Shown here piece after piece: positions 29,879 to 37,656 of a stretch of DNA of 64,000 nt. A program made the position numbers and the translations under genes. Source of the DNA: Jeotgalibacillus aurantiacus (GTDB taxonomy: Bacteria > Bacillota > Bacilli > Bacillales > Jeotgalibacillaceae); contig NZ_JACNMS010000004.1 of assembly GCF_020595125.1 (NCBI RefSeq), positions 265,431-329,430 of the forward strand. Reading direction: 5' to 3'. Within the stretch, counting starts at the first letter, position 1, and every line of letters starts with the position of its first letter. The notes below the pieces were generated by a model. That model was not told where the DNA came from. It did not search any database and saw only the letters and a list, made by a program, of their open reading frames with translations.

Positions 29879-30808
29879 ATGCACAAACCGGAATTATTAG
29901 TGACCCCGATGTCTGTTTTGCATATGGAACAGCTGATTGAAGCTGGCGCTGATGCTTTTGTGGTCGGCGAACAGCGCTACGGCTTAAGACTTGCTGCTGA
30001 ATTTTCCAGAGAGGATGTAGCAAAAGCTGTCAGTCTGGCCCATCAGCATCAGAAAAAAGTGTACGTAGCCATGAACGGGATTTTTCATAATGATAAAGTG
30101 GAAGAATTGAATGATTACCTTTCATTCTGTCAGGAAATACAGGCAGATGGTGTTATTTTCGGAGACCCTGCCGTATTGATGGCGGCAAGAGAATCCGCGC
30201 CGGAGATGCCTCTTCACTGGAATACCGAGACAACCGCGACCAATTATTTTACCTGCAACTACTGGGGTGAAAAAGGAGCCAAAAGGTCAGTCCTTGCAAG
30301 AGAACTATCAATGGATGCAATTGTTGAAATTAAGGAAAATGCCAACGTGGAAATTGAAGTGCAGGTCCACGGCATGACCTGCATGTTCCAGTCAAAGCGT
30401 TCACTGCTTGGTAATTATTTTCTTTATCAGGGCAAAGCGATGGAGATTGAAAACAGGAAGCAGAATAAAAACATGCTTTTACATGACGATGAGCGAAACA
30501 ATAAATATCCTATTTTTGAAGATGAAAATGGCACGCATATTATGAGTCCTAATGATATGTGTATCATTGATGAGTTGAGTGAGATGATGGAAGCAGGTGT
30601 GGATTCCTTTAAAATTGATGGAATTCTGCAGGAGCCGGACTATGTCACTGCCGTCACAGCTTTATACCGCAAAGCGATTGACCTTGCAGCCGATCAGCCG
30701 GAAGCGTATGAGGCACAAAAAGATGAGTGGCTTGAGCAGATTGAAAACATGCAGCAGCCTCACCGGCCACTTGATACTGGATTCTTCTTTAAAGAAACGG
30801 TTTACTAA
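29879..30808 (+). CDS. trhP1: tRNA hydroxylation protein TrhP1 (peptidase U32 family)
   Basis: TrhP1 (YrrN) acts with TrhP2 in prephenate-dependent hydroxylation of U34 to 5-hydroxyuridine, the step before TrmR. The 309 residues (same as B. subtilis) show the U32 fold: KPELLVTP at the start, GADAFVVGEQRYGLRL near 25-40, and the family hallmark EVQVHGMTCMFQSKRSLLGN near 161-180. The four-cysteine cluster of TrhP2 is not seen here. ATG at 29879 follows AGAGGTG, which overlaps the trmR stop. Confidence 0.93.
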   Translation: MHKPELLVTPMSVLHMEQLIEAGADAFVVGEQRYGLRLAAEFSREDVAKAVSLAHQHQKKVYVAMNGIFHNDKVEELNDYLSFCQEIQADGVIFGDPAVLMAARESAPEMPLHWNTETTATNYFTCNYWGEKGAKRSVLARELSMDAIVEIKENANVEIEVQVHGMTCMFQSKRSLLGNYFLYQGKAMEIENRKQNKNMLLHDDERNNKYPIFEDENGTHIMSPNDMCIIDELSEMMEAGVDSFKIDGILQEPDYVTAVTALYRKAIDLAADQPEAYEAQKDEWLEQIENMQQPHRPLDTGFFFKETVY

Positions 30809-30826
30809 GCAGGAGGGGACAAGGGA

Positions 30827-32104
30827 ATGACCAAGGTGATTGATAAGATTTCCACAATCAAAGATGGCAAACGAGTAATTGTGAAGAAACCTGAGTTACT
30901 TGCGCCTGCAGGAAACCTTGAAAAGCTGAAGGTAGCAGTGCATTATGGGGCTGACGCTGTCTTTATCGGCGGTCAGGAATACGGATTACGGTCTAATGCC
31001 GGAAATTTCACGATTGAGGAAATGAAAGAAGGCGTCGAATTTGCCAAAAAATATGGCGCTAAAATCTATGTAACAACGAATATTTTTGCTCACAATGAAA
31101 ACATTGATGGCCTTGAAGACTATTTGCGTGGTATCGCTTCAGCCGGAGTGGCAGGAATCATCGTGGCAGATCCGCTTATTATCGAAACGTGTAAGCGTGT
31201 TGCGCCGGAGGTTGAGGTGCATCTGAGTACCCAGCAGTCCCTTTCAAACTGGAAAGCAGTTCAATTCTGGAAAGAGGAAGGACTGCACCGTGTTGTACTC
31301 GCCCGTGAAACAAGCGGCGATGAAATTCAGGAAATGAAAGAAAAGGTCGATATTGAAATTGAAACCTTTATTCACGGAGCGATGTGTATTGCCTACAGCG
31401 GTCGCTGCGTCCTGAGTAACCATATGACAGCACGGGATTCAAACCGTGGCGGCTGCTGTCAGTCGTGCCGCTGGGATTATGACTTATATGCAGTTGAAGA
31501 TGGTCAGGAAAAGGCACTTTATGGAGAAGATGATGCTCCGTTTGCCATGAGTCCGAAGGATCTGAAGCTGATCGAATCCATTCCGAGAATGATCGAGCTT
31601 GGCATTGACAGCTTAAAAATAGAAGGCCGGATGAAATCCATTCACTACGTGGCAACGGTTGTCAGTGTGTACCGGAAAGTCATTGACGCTTACTGTGCAG
31701 ATCCTGAGAACTTCAAGATTAAAAAAGAATGGCTGGAAGAGCTTGATAAATGTGCGAATCGTGATACGGCAACAGCCTTTTTCGAAGGCGTTCCGGGTTA
31801 TGAAGAGCAGATGTTTGGTGAACACGGAAAAAATACAAAGTTCGATTTTGCAGGTCTGGTGCTGGATTATAACGAAGAATCTAAAATGGTTACCTTACAA
31901 CAAAGAAACTATTTTAAGCCGGGGCAGGAAATTGAATTCTTTGGCCCAGATATGGATAACTTCACACAGGTTGTCGAAAAGATCTGGGATGAAAGAGGAA
32001 ATGAGCTGGACGCAGCGAGACATCCGCTGCAAATTGTCCGTTTTAAGGTGGATCAGCCTTTACGTCCGCTCAACATGATGCGAAAGGAGCTCTCGGCTAA
32101 ATGA
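30827..32104 (+). CDS. trhP2: tRNA hydroxylation protein TrhP2 (peptidase U32 family)
   Basis: TrhP2 (YrrO) is the larger U32 partner in making 5-hydroxyuridine-34. The 425-residue chain contains [15 protein letters not shown] near 21-35, the U32 signature [20 protein letters not shown] near 183-202, and a cysteine cluster [15 protein letters not shown] near 210-224 that fits an Fe-S site. A C-terminal beta-barrel-like domain begins near 340. Its stop overlaps the udk start (ATGA), so the four genes trmR-trhP1-trhP2-udk form one unit. Confidence 0.94.
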   Translation: MTKVIDKISTIKDGKRVIVKKPELLAPAGNLEKLKVAVHYGADAVFIGGQEYGLRSNAGNFTIEEMKEGVEFAKKYGAKIYVTTNIFAHNENIDGLEDYLRGIASAGVAGIIVADPLIIETCKRVAPEVEVHLSTQQSLSNWKAVQFWKEEGLHRVVLARETSGDEIQEMKEKVDIEIETFIHGAMCIAYSGRCVLSNHMTARDSNRGGCCQSCRWDYDLYAVEDGQEKALYGEDDAPFAMSPKDLKLIESIPRMIELGIDSLKIEGRMKSIHYVATVVSVYRKVIDAYCADPENFKIKKEWLEELDKCANRDTATAFFEGVPGYEEQMFGEHGKNTKFDFAGLVLDYNEESKMVTLQQRNYFKPGQEIEFFGPDMDNFTQVVEKIWDERGNELDAARHPLQIVRFKVDQPLRPLNMMRKELSAK

Positions 32105-32739
32105 TGGAAAATAAACCCGTAATTATAGGTGTAACAGGCGGTTCCGGATCAGGAAAAACGTCTGTTACAAAAGCGATCTATGACTATTTTAAAGATCAGT
32201 CGATTGCAATCATTGAACAGGATTATTATTATAAGGATCAAAGTAATATTCCTTACGAAGAACGATTAAAAACAAACTATGATCATCCGCTTGCTTTTGA
32301 TAACGATTTATTAATCGAACACATCAGTCAGCTGCTTAAAAGAGAAGCTGTAGAGAAGCCGGTTTACGATTATACGGTTCATACACGATCTGAAAGAACG
32401 ATCCCGGTAGAGCCGAAAGATGTGATCATCGTGGAAGGCATCCTCGTGCTTGAAGATGAAAGACTTCGCGATCTGATGGATATCAAATTATATGTGGATA
32501 CAGATTCAGATCTGCGCATTATCAGACGTATGCTTCGTGATATCAACGAGCGGGGCCGCACGATTGATTCTGTCGTGGACCAGTATATTAACGTGGTCCG
32601 TCCGATGCATAATCAGTTTATTGAGCCGACTAAGCGCTATGCGGATATTATTATTCCGGAAGGCGGACAGAACCATGTTGCCATTGATTTAATGGTAACG
32701 AAAATTCAAACGATTCTTGAACAAAAGTCAATTGTGTAA
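32101..32739 (+). CDS. udk: Uridine kinase
   Basis: Udk phosphorylates uridine and cytidine with GTP or ATP in pyrimidine salvage. The 212-residue chain has the P-loop [17 protein letters not shown] near residues 9-25, EQDYYYKDQ near 40, and NYDHPLAFD near 60; it is nearly colinear with the 211-residue B. subtilis enzyme. Starts at 32101 and 32104 are both possible behind AAAGGAGC. Confidence 0.97.
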   Translation: MMENKPVIIGVTGGSGSGKTSVTKAIYDYFKDQSIAIIEQDYYYKDQSNIPYEERLKTNYDHPLAFDNDLLIEHISQLLKREAVEKPVYDYTVHTRSERTIPVEPKDVIIVEGILVLEDERLRDLMDIKLYVDTDSDLRIIRRMLRDINERGRTIDSVVDQYINVVRPMHNQFIEPTKRYADIIIPEGGQNHVAIDLMVTKIQTILEQKSIV

Positions 32740-32756
32740 TATGATAGCAAAGAATG

Positions 32757-32785
32757 TAAAAGAGGGTTAAAAAATCCTCTTTTTA
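32757..32785 (+). terminator. Terminator after udk
   Basis: AAAGAGG pairs with CCTCTTT around a 10-base A/T-rich loop, followed by T residues. Confidence 0.75.
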
Positions 32786-32866
32786 ACATACTTCATAATT
32801 GAGGGTATGAATTCATAGCATGGAATAGAAAAATAGTTGACATGTATGTTAAAGGAGTGAAGGGCT

Positions 32867-33343
32867 TTGCCAAATGAAAAAGTTTATCCAATGACTCAGG
32901 AAGGAAAGCAAAAGCTTGAACAGGAGCTTGAGCATTTAAAATCAGTCAAAAGAAAAGAAGTTGTAGAACGTATTAAAATCGCTCGCAGCTTCGGAGACCT
33001 TTCGGAGAACTCTGAGTATGACTCAGCTAAAGAAGAACAGGCTTTTGTAGAAGGCCGTATTTCCACACTTGAATCCATGATCCGCAATGCGAAAATCATT
33101 GAAGATGATGGAGCACTTGATGGCGTTGTTTCCCTAGGGAAAACAGTGACTTTTATTGAACTTCCGGATGGTGACGAAGAGTCGTACACAATCGTCGGAA
33201 GTGCGGAAGCAGATCCGTTTGAGGGACGCATTTCAAATGACTCACCGATTGCTAAAAGCCTGATTGGTAAAGTGGTCGGCGATGAAGTGAAAGTGCAGAC
33301 ACCAGGCGGAGACATGGATGTCCGTATTACATCAATCAGCTAA
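32867..33343 (+). CDS. greA: Transcription elongation factor GreA
   Basis: GreA inserts into the RNA polymerase secondary channel and triggers cleavage of backtracked transcripts. The 158-residue chain has the N-terminal coiled coil with the acidic tip [18 protein letters not shown] near residues 42-59 (catalytic D and E) and the C-terminal globular domain ([16 protein letters not shown] near 125-140). The start is TTG at 32867 with AAAGGAGTGA ahead; the protein [14 protein letters not shown] matches the family start. Confidence 0.97.
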   Translation: MPNEKVYPMTQEGKQKLEQELEHLKSVKRKEVVERIKIARSFGDLSENSEYDSAKEEQAFVEGRISTLESMIRNAKIIEDDGALDGVVSLGKTVTFIELPDGDEESYTIVGSAEADPFEGRISNDSPIAKSLIGKVVGDEVKVQTPGGDMDVRITSIS

Positions 33344-33353
33344 AATGGTAATG

Positions 33354-33386
33354 AAAGCACCGGGACCAACAGTTCTGGTGCTTTTT
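33354..33386 (+). terminator. Terminator after greA
   Basis: AAAGCACC-GGAC pairs with GTTC-GGTGCTTT (33354-33383), then T residues. Confidence 0.88.
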
Positions 33387-33582
33387 TCTTACCGGTCATT
33401 CATATAAAAACCTGCTTATGCTGTAACCAAATTTATGATCAAACGTCTTATCTGTGTAGGTATTGAATCACTGACGCTAAAAACGGTCTTCTTGTCACTT
33501 GCCGGAATGATAAGAATCCGTGTTATAGTAGTTTAGATTCTTTTAAGCAGGGAAAAAAGTGTGAGTGAGGAGTGAAGAAATC

Positions 33583-34257
33583 ATGAACAAAAATTCCAGA
33601 TCAACGATTCAAAGTAAAAAGAGGAAAACAAATATCATATATAATACCTCGATTGCGATTGTATTCGGACTTATTCTGATTGTAGGTTCCATTATATTCT
33701 TTGGGGGCAACGAGAATCAGGCTGCATCTGAAGACGAGGAAAAAACCATCGCTGAACAGGTTCAGGAAAACAACGGAGTAGCTGATGAACAGGATTCAAA
33801 TGACAATGAAGAGCAGCAGGAAGAATCAGAATCAGCATCATTAACCGCTGCTGAATCACAGGAGCAGGAGGACAACGCTTCTGAAGATGAGCAGACTGAA
33901 GAGCAGGCTGCAGCGGTTGAAGAAAAGGAAAAGAAAGAAAAAGAAGAAAAGAAAAAGAAAAAAGATGAAAAGCCTGAAGAAGGTGAATTTAAGCCAATCG
34001 GTACTGAGCAGACAGGCGAACATGTATCTTCCTATGAAGAAGGCACTGTAGACTGGAATGAGAAGGTAAAAGCAGCTGCTTATGCAACCGGTCTAGACGC
34101 TTCTACCATGACAGTATGGTGGATGGGTAACAATGGAGGACCAAACCTTTCATATGCTGACGTATCAGGTCCTGATGCCTCTTCAGAAGAATACCGCGTC
34201 CACCTTGAGTGGATTGATGGTGAAGGTTGGAAGCCGGTTAAAGTTGACGAACTATAA
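33583..34257 (+). CDS. yrrS: DUF1510 membrane-anchored protein YrrS
   Basis: A 224-residue protein with one membrane helix near residues 22-46, a long low-complexity segment of Glu, Gln, Ser, then Lys/Glu (about 47-140), and a globular C-terminal DUF1510 domain (VWWMGNNGGPNLSYADVSG near 175). In B. subtilis it follows greA with pbpI between; pbpI is absent here. The role is unproven; the layout suggests an envelope-facing domain on a spacer. ATG at 33583 follows GAGGAGTGA. An extended -10 (TGTTATAGT, 33531-33539) may be its promoter. Confidence 0.88.
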   Translation: MNKNSRSTIQSKKRKTNIIYNTSIAIVFGLILIVGSIIFFGGNENQAASEDEEKTIAEQVQENNGVADEQDSNDNEEQQEESESASLTAAESQEQEDNASEDEQTEEQAAAVEEKEKKEKEEKKKKKDEKPEEGEFKPIGTEQTGEHVSSYEEGTVDWNEKVKAAAYATGLDASTMTVWWMGNNGGPNLSYADVSGPDASSEEYRVHLEWIDGEGWKPVKVDEL

Positions 34258-34297
34258 AACAAATCCCCGTTCATTAGTGAACGGGGATTTGTTTTAT
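34256..34297 (+). terminator. Terminator after yrrS
   Basis: A perfect 18-bp stem begins AAAACAAATCCCCGTTCA (34256-34273) with a TTAG loop and its complement at 34278-34295, ending in T4. Confidence 0.92.
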
Positions 34298-34312
34298 GGA
34301 CATATAATAACC

Positions 34313-34551
34313 GTGCCGGGCATTTCTTCGCTTTCCTTTGTCTAGCTGCGGCGACTAGCCCCTCGAGGTCATAAGTCAAAGCTGAACGAGGGCAAAAGAC
34401 AGCCCTCTTTTCATCTTCGCCTTATGTTTGTCGGGGCTGGACGAGTCACCTCCGCTTTTCTAAGGCCGCGCGATGAGCCAGCTAGTGCTCCGCACTACGC
34501 TGTCTCACCTGTCGCTTCTATGCCGCAGGAGTCTACGGAATGGCCCGGCAC
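34313..34551 (-). repeat. Interspersed palindromic element, copy 3, interrupted by a second repeat
   Basis: Left arm GTGCCGGGC (34313 on) and right arm GGAATGGCCCGGCAC (34537-34551) bound the element; the core (GACTCCTGCGGCAT, GAAGCGACAGGTGAG on the minus strand) lies at 34502-34536. Compared with copies 1 and 2, about 125 bases at 34337-34461 are extra. The extra piece starts TTTGTCTAGCTGCGGCGACT, has its own inverted parts (AGCCCC/GGGGCT; GAGGGC/GCCCTC), and ends CTCCGCTTTTC. The 388-base gap between yrrS and yrzA is thus a terminator plus this compound repeat. Confidence 0.85.
34337..34461. repeat. Second repeat family nested in palindromic element copy 3
   Basis: A stretch of about 125 bases interrupts copy 3. 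It resembles a repeat I recall from several Bacillaceae genomes (starts near TTTGTCTAGCTGC, ends CCTCCGCTTTTC). CGCTTTCC (34329-34336) and CGCTTTTC (34453-34460) flank it, so it may have entered by homology or made a near-duplication. Only this copy is seen in the window. Confidence 0.6.
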
Positions 34552-34645
34552 TTTTTGAAAAGTATGCTGCCAATTGAATGAATAATCCGTCCATCTAAAA
34601 CCAAAAAAAGCAATTCATACAACTGAATATTGAAATTGTTTAGTG

Positions 34646-34849
34646 TTATTCGGCCTTGAAATGAACGCAGGCTGTATAGAGTAATCGTCCATCACCCATT
34701 TTGGTTACTTCATGTTCAACGGAATGAACCCGGAGCAGAATCGCCTGGTTGTTTTCAACCTGCTGCTGAATGGCGCGTTCCAGCTCCTTAAGACTCGAAG
34801 CCTCAAAAAACTCTATTTTATCTTTAATCATGTCCAGTTGAAAACTCAT
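34646..34849 (-). CDS. yrzA: DUF2536 protein YrzA
   Basis: A 67-residue soluble protein beginning MSFQLDMIKDKIEFFEA, closely like B. subtilis YrzA. No function is established. The minus-strand ATG at 34849 follows AGGGGAG; a start 14 codons farther out is unsupported. It stands between yrrS and mtnN on the opposite strand. Confidence 0.85.
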   Translation of the reverse strand: MSFQLDMIKDKIEFFEASSLKELERAIQQQVENNQAILLRVHSVEHEVTKMGDGRLLYTACVHFKAE

Positions 34850-34984
34850 GATAATCTCCCCTGACAACGTATAGTGCTTGAGAAAAAGCATGGAATTAGT
34901 ATAACATGAGGTGATTGAACTTTACGACTGGCTATGGTAAGTTCAAAGAAGTTTTGAATCATTTGCTCAGAAAGCAGGGATAGT

Positions 34985-35680
34985 ATGAAAATCGGAATTA
35001 TTGGTGCGATGGAAGAGGAAGTTGAACTTCTGAGATCAAATATTGAACAGGCAAAAACCGAAACCATTGCGAACAGTGAATTTACATCCGGATGGATCGA
35101 TGGTAAAGAAGTTGTACTTGTAAAAAGCGGGATTGGAAAAGTTAATGCGGCAATGACAACCACGATTCTGCAGGAACGATATCAGCCTGACTACATATTA
35201 AATACAGGGTCTGCCGGCGGTTTTGATCCAACTCTTGAGGTTGGTGATGTTGTGATTTCCACCGAAGTGAGACACCATGATGTTGATGTAACCGCCTTTA
35301 ATTATGAGTACGGACAGGTTCCGGGTATGCCTGTTGCTTTTAAGGCTGAAGATCAACTCAGACAGGCTGCACGTGAGAGCGCTGAAGAAATCGGGACTGT
35401 TAATACGGTTGACGGGCTTATCGCGACAGGAGATTCATTTATGAATGACCCTGCAAGAGTAAAAGCACTTGAAGATAAATTTGAAGGTCTCCAGGCACTT
35501 GAAATGGAGGCAGCGGCGATTGCCCAGGTCGCACATCAGTACGGAACACCTTTTGTCATTATCCGTTCCCTGTCTGATATTGCTGGGAAAGAGTCAGATC
35601 TGTCTTTTGAACAGTATTTGAAAAAAGCAGCTGTCAATTCAGCCAATCTGATTCTAGGAATCGTTAAAAGAATAAAGTGA
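34985..35680 (+). CDS. mtnN: 5'-methylthioadenosine/S-adenosylhomocysteine nucleosidase
   Basis: MtnN splits adenine from methylthioadenosine and S-adenosylhomocysteine, products of SAM use. The 231-residue length equals the B. subtilis enzyme. The start [15 protein letters not shown] contains the catalytic Glu near residue 12; [16 protein letters not shown] is near 85-100, [14 protein letters not shown] near 170, and the catalytic Asp in RSLSDIAG near 197. In B. subtilis it belongs to yrrT-mtnN-mccA-mccB; those partners are absent here. The stop is two bases from the sigK stop on the other strand. Confidence 0.96.
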   Translation: MKIGIIGAMEEEVELLRSNIEQAKTETIANSEFTSGWIDGKEVVLVKSGIGKVNAAMTTTILQERYQPDYILNTGSAGGFDPTLEVGDVVISTEVRHHDVDVTAFNYEYGQVPGMPVAFKAEDQLRQAARESAEEIGTVNTVDGLIATGDSFMNDPARVKALEDKFEGLQALEMEAAAIAQVAHQYGTPFVIIRSLSDIAGKESDLSFEQYLKKAAVNSANLILGIVKRIK

Positions 35681-35682
35681 TC

Positions 35683-35738
35683 TTAATGAAGCTCTTCCTG
35701 TGAGAATGCATGGAAGAGCTTCATTAATGCTCTTTTTT
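35683..35738 (+). terminator. mtnN terminator inside the sigK coding end
   Basis: A perfect 16-bp stem, TTAATGAAGCTCTTCC (35683-35698) with GGAAGAGCTTCATTAA (35712-35727), is followed by T6 at 35733-35738. The stem also encodes the last residues of SigK on the minus strand. Confidence 0.8.
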
Positions 35739-36381
35739 CGATCCGGGAAACATAGCTTCTGGAGATCCCGAGCTCTTTGGCGATTTCGCGCTGGGTCTTT
35801 TCATCCTGTCCACTGAGCCCGAAGCGTGCACTGATCACTTCAATTTCCCTGTCTTCAAGTGTTTGTAATAGTCCGCGGACCTTCTCTTCATTCATTTTCT
35901 GTTCGAGCTGATCATCAAGTGCCTCATCTTCACCCCGCAAAATGTCTATCAGACTGATCGCATTACCATCTTTATCTTCTCCGATCGGGTCATTTAATGA
36001 AACATCCTTTTTCGTCTTTTTCAATGAGCGCAAAAACATAAGAAGTTCATTTTCAATACATCTTGCAGCATAGGTGGCCAGTTTGGTTCCTTTTTCGAAA
36101 GAGTAACTTTCAATTGCTTTAATGAGTCCGATTGTACCGATCGAGATCAGATCTTCAGGAGACTCCCCTGTATTTTCAAACTTTTTCACAATATGTGCCA
36201 CAAGTCTTAGGTTGTGTTCAATCAAAAGCTTTCGTGCCTCCTGATCACCTTCTAACACTTTTTCAATGGCCTCTTTTTCTTCCTCTTTACCAAGCGGCTT
36301 GGGGAAAGCATTCTGTTTGAAGTATCCGGTCAGTGCAGGCAAATCGCATACAGTAGCAAGCATCATCAAAAAAATAGACAA
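35683..36381 (-). CDS. sigK: RNA polymerase sporulation sigma factor, pro-sigma-K (uninterrupted)
   Basis: Sigma-K directs late mother-cell transcription. The 232-residue frame is continuous, so no skin-type element splits it. The first ~19 residues are the hydrophobic pro-sequence; by alignment with B. subtilis the cleavage would fall before YFKQNAFP (SpoIVFB site). Region 2 ([14 protein letters not shown] near 55-68; [17 protein letters not shown] near 77-93) and region 4 ([21 protein letters not shown] near 197-217) are clear. Start is TTG at 36381 with AAAGGAGGGA. CATATCGTA (minus strand, 36414-36422) resembles a sigma-K -10, but no matching -35 was found. Confidence 0.95.
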   Translation of the reverse strand: MSIFLMMLATVCDLPALTGYFKQNAFPKPLGKEEEKEAIEKVLEGDQEARKLLIEHNLRLVAHIVKKFENTGESPEDLISIGTIGLIKAIESYSFEKGTKLATYAARCIENELLMFLRSLKKTKKDVSLNDPIGEDKDGNAISLIDILRGEDEALDDQLEQKMNEEKVRGLLQTLEDREIEVISARFGLSGQDEKTQREIAKELGISRSYVSRIEKRALMKLFHAFSQEELH

Positions 36382-36447
36382 GCTATCCCTCCTTTTTCCA
36401 TTCGCCCTACTGCTACGATATGAAAAAAAGCTGGAAACTTGCCCGTC

Positions 36448-36588
36448 CTACTCATTCAATTTATATTCTCTCAGTGACCTGGTCATTTTGCCGGTACCCT
36501 TACACGTCTGACATTTTCTGCTGAGAAATCCAGCTCTTCTGATTAAACCCTTACCCCGACATTCAGAACAAATGTTAACAACCTTCAT
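36448..36588 (-). CDS. Small CxxCxGxG zinc-finger-like protein (46 residues)
   Basis: The 46-residue product has two DnaJ-type cysteine motifs, CSECRGKG near residues 7-14 and CQTCKGTG near 26-33, enough for one zinc site of the DnaJ central-domain type. AGGAGGATCC precedes the ATG at 36588. It lies between sigK and sda on the same strand. I do not recognise a named family; a small zinc-binding chaperone-like or RNA-binding role is only a guess. Confidence 0.75.
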   Translation of the reverse strand: MKVVNICSECRGKGLIRRAGFLSRKCQTCKGTGKMTRSLREYKLNE

Positions 36589-36722
36589 AAGGATCCTCCT
36601 GTCCGAATATTCAGAATTCTTTATTCTATCGTATAGGATCCCGTGAAAAATTGCCACTACTTCATTCTGAAAGTGCAGGTATGGATAAAGTAAGGTAGTA
36701 TAATAATGATAGTTTTTTAGAT

Positions 36723-36842
36723 TCAGCTTGCCTGTCGCTTACTGATTTCACGCTCAATCATCTGGATGAAGTCAGAAGCGAGGTTCAGTCGAATTGCTTC
36801 TTCAAGTGCTTTGATCAGAAGGGGAAGTGGAAGGTTGTTCAT
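36723..36842 (-). CDS. sda: Sporulation checkpoint protein Sda
   Basis: Sda binds the sporulation kinase KinA and blocks its autophosphorylation while replication is active or damaged. The 39-residue product is a helical hairpin with the Sda pattern LLIKALEEAIRLNLASDFIQ followed by a basic end. ATG at 36842 follows GAGAGGAGATA; a longer frame upstream is not supported. A sigma-A promoter and four DnaA boxes lie immediately upstream, and yqeG is divergent, as in B. subtilis. Confidence 0.85.
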   Translation of the reverse strand: MNNLPLPLLIKALEEAIRLNLASDFIQMIEREISKRQAS

Positions 36843-36876
36843 AAAAATATCTCCTCTCAGTTTTTTCGCTAAAATG

Positions 36877-36905
36877 ATAGTAGCAAAATTTTTTTGAAAG
36901 AACAA
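36877..36905 (-). promoter_or_regulatory. Sigma-A promoter of sda
   Basis: On the minus strand, TTGTTC (36900-36905) and TACTAT (36877-36882) are separated by 17 bases, 35 bases ahead of the sda start. Confidence 0.65.
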
Positions 36906-36913
36906 GCGTTCTG

Positions 36914-37013
36914 TTATCCACAACTCCAAGTGGATAACCTGTGTAAAACGTGTAGATAACTATCCTGATATAAAGAGTTTATCAGTAAATGACCGTTGAT
37001 AAAGTTATCCACA
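36914..37013. promoter_or_regulatory. DnaA-box cluster between sda and yqeG
   Basis: Four 9-mers fit the DnaA box TTATCCACA: exact at 36914-36922 and 37005-37013 (plus), one-mismatch TTATCCACT at 36929-36937 (minus) and TTATCTACA at 36951-36959 (minus). They begin 9 bases upstream of the sda -35. DnaA control of sda links replication initiation to sporulation in B. subtilis. Confidence 0.85.
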
Positions 37014-37076
37014 AAACAAAGATGTGCATTATTTGTCGAACGAATTTTGAGATAATTTTCAAATTGAAGAATGCTT

Positions 37077-37105
37077 TTGAACTTACGCATGAGATCATGT
37101 ATGAT
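37077..37105 (+). promoter_or_regulatory. Sigma-A promoter of the yqeG operon
   Basis: TTGAAC (37077-37082) and TATGAT (37100-37105) are 17 bases apart; the start site would be near 37112, 20 bases ahead of yqeG. Confidence 0.78.
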
Positions 37106-37131
37106 AAAGACTTGAAGTGAAGAGGTGAACG

Positions 37132-37656
37132 ATGATGATAAAACTATTTTTACCGAATGAATACGTAGACAGCGTATTTGAAATAACACCGGAAAAACTG
37201 AAAAAACAGGGAATTAAAGCAATTATTACTGATCTTGATAATACGCTTGTTGAATGGGATCGTAAGAACGCTACTCCAAAACTGATTGAGTGGCTTGAAA
37301 ATATGCAAAAGCATGATATTCTCGTGACCATTGTGTCTAATAATAATCAATTGAGAGTGGCAGCGTTCTCAGATCCGATTGGTGTACCGTTTATTTATCA
37401 TGCCAGAAAACCGATGGGACGCGCCTTCAGACGTGCGCTGCGTGATATGAATGTAAAGAAATCAGAAACGGTTGTCATTGGTGATCAGCTTCTGACAGAT
37501 GTTCTCGGCGGGAATCTGAATAAGCTGTATACGATTCTTGTTGTACCGGTTGCCAAAACAGACGGATTCTTTACAAGAATTAACCGTCTGATTGAAAGAC
37601 GCCTTTTGAACTTTTTTAAGCGTAAAAAAATGATACAGTGGGAGGATAAAAAGTGA
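37132..37656 (+). CDS. yqeG: HAD-superfamily phosphatase YqeG
   Basis: A 174-residue HAD-IIIA family protein. Motif I IITDLDNTLVEWD is near residues 31-43, motif II TIVSNNN near 66, and motif IV VIGDQLLTDVLGGN near 118-131. The substrate is unknown in Bacillus. First gene of a tightly packed operon; its stop overlaps the GTG start of yqeH. ATG at 37132 or 37135 follows GAGGTG. Confidence 0.93.
   Translation: MMIKLFLPNEYVDSVFEITPEKLKKQGIKAIITDLDNTLVEWDRKNATPKLIEWLENMQKHDILVTIVSNNNQLRVAAFSDPIGVPFIYHARKPMGRAFRRALRDMNVKKSETVVIGDQLLTDVLGGNLNKLYTILVVPVAKTDGFFTRINRLIERRLLNFFKRKKMIQWEDKK

Noticed and set aside
32837..32842. TTGACA just ahead of greA as a -35
   Set aside because: It is too close to the greA ribosome site to leave room for a -10 and a leader.
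36414..36422. Sigma-K promoter of sigK
   Set aside because: CATATCGTA fits the -10 pattern, but no AC-containing -35 at 15-17 bases was found; kept only as a note in the gene entry.
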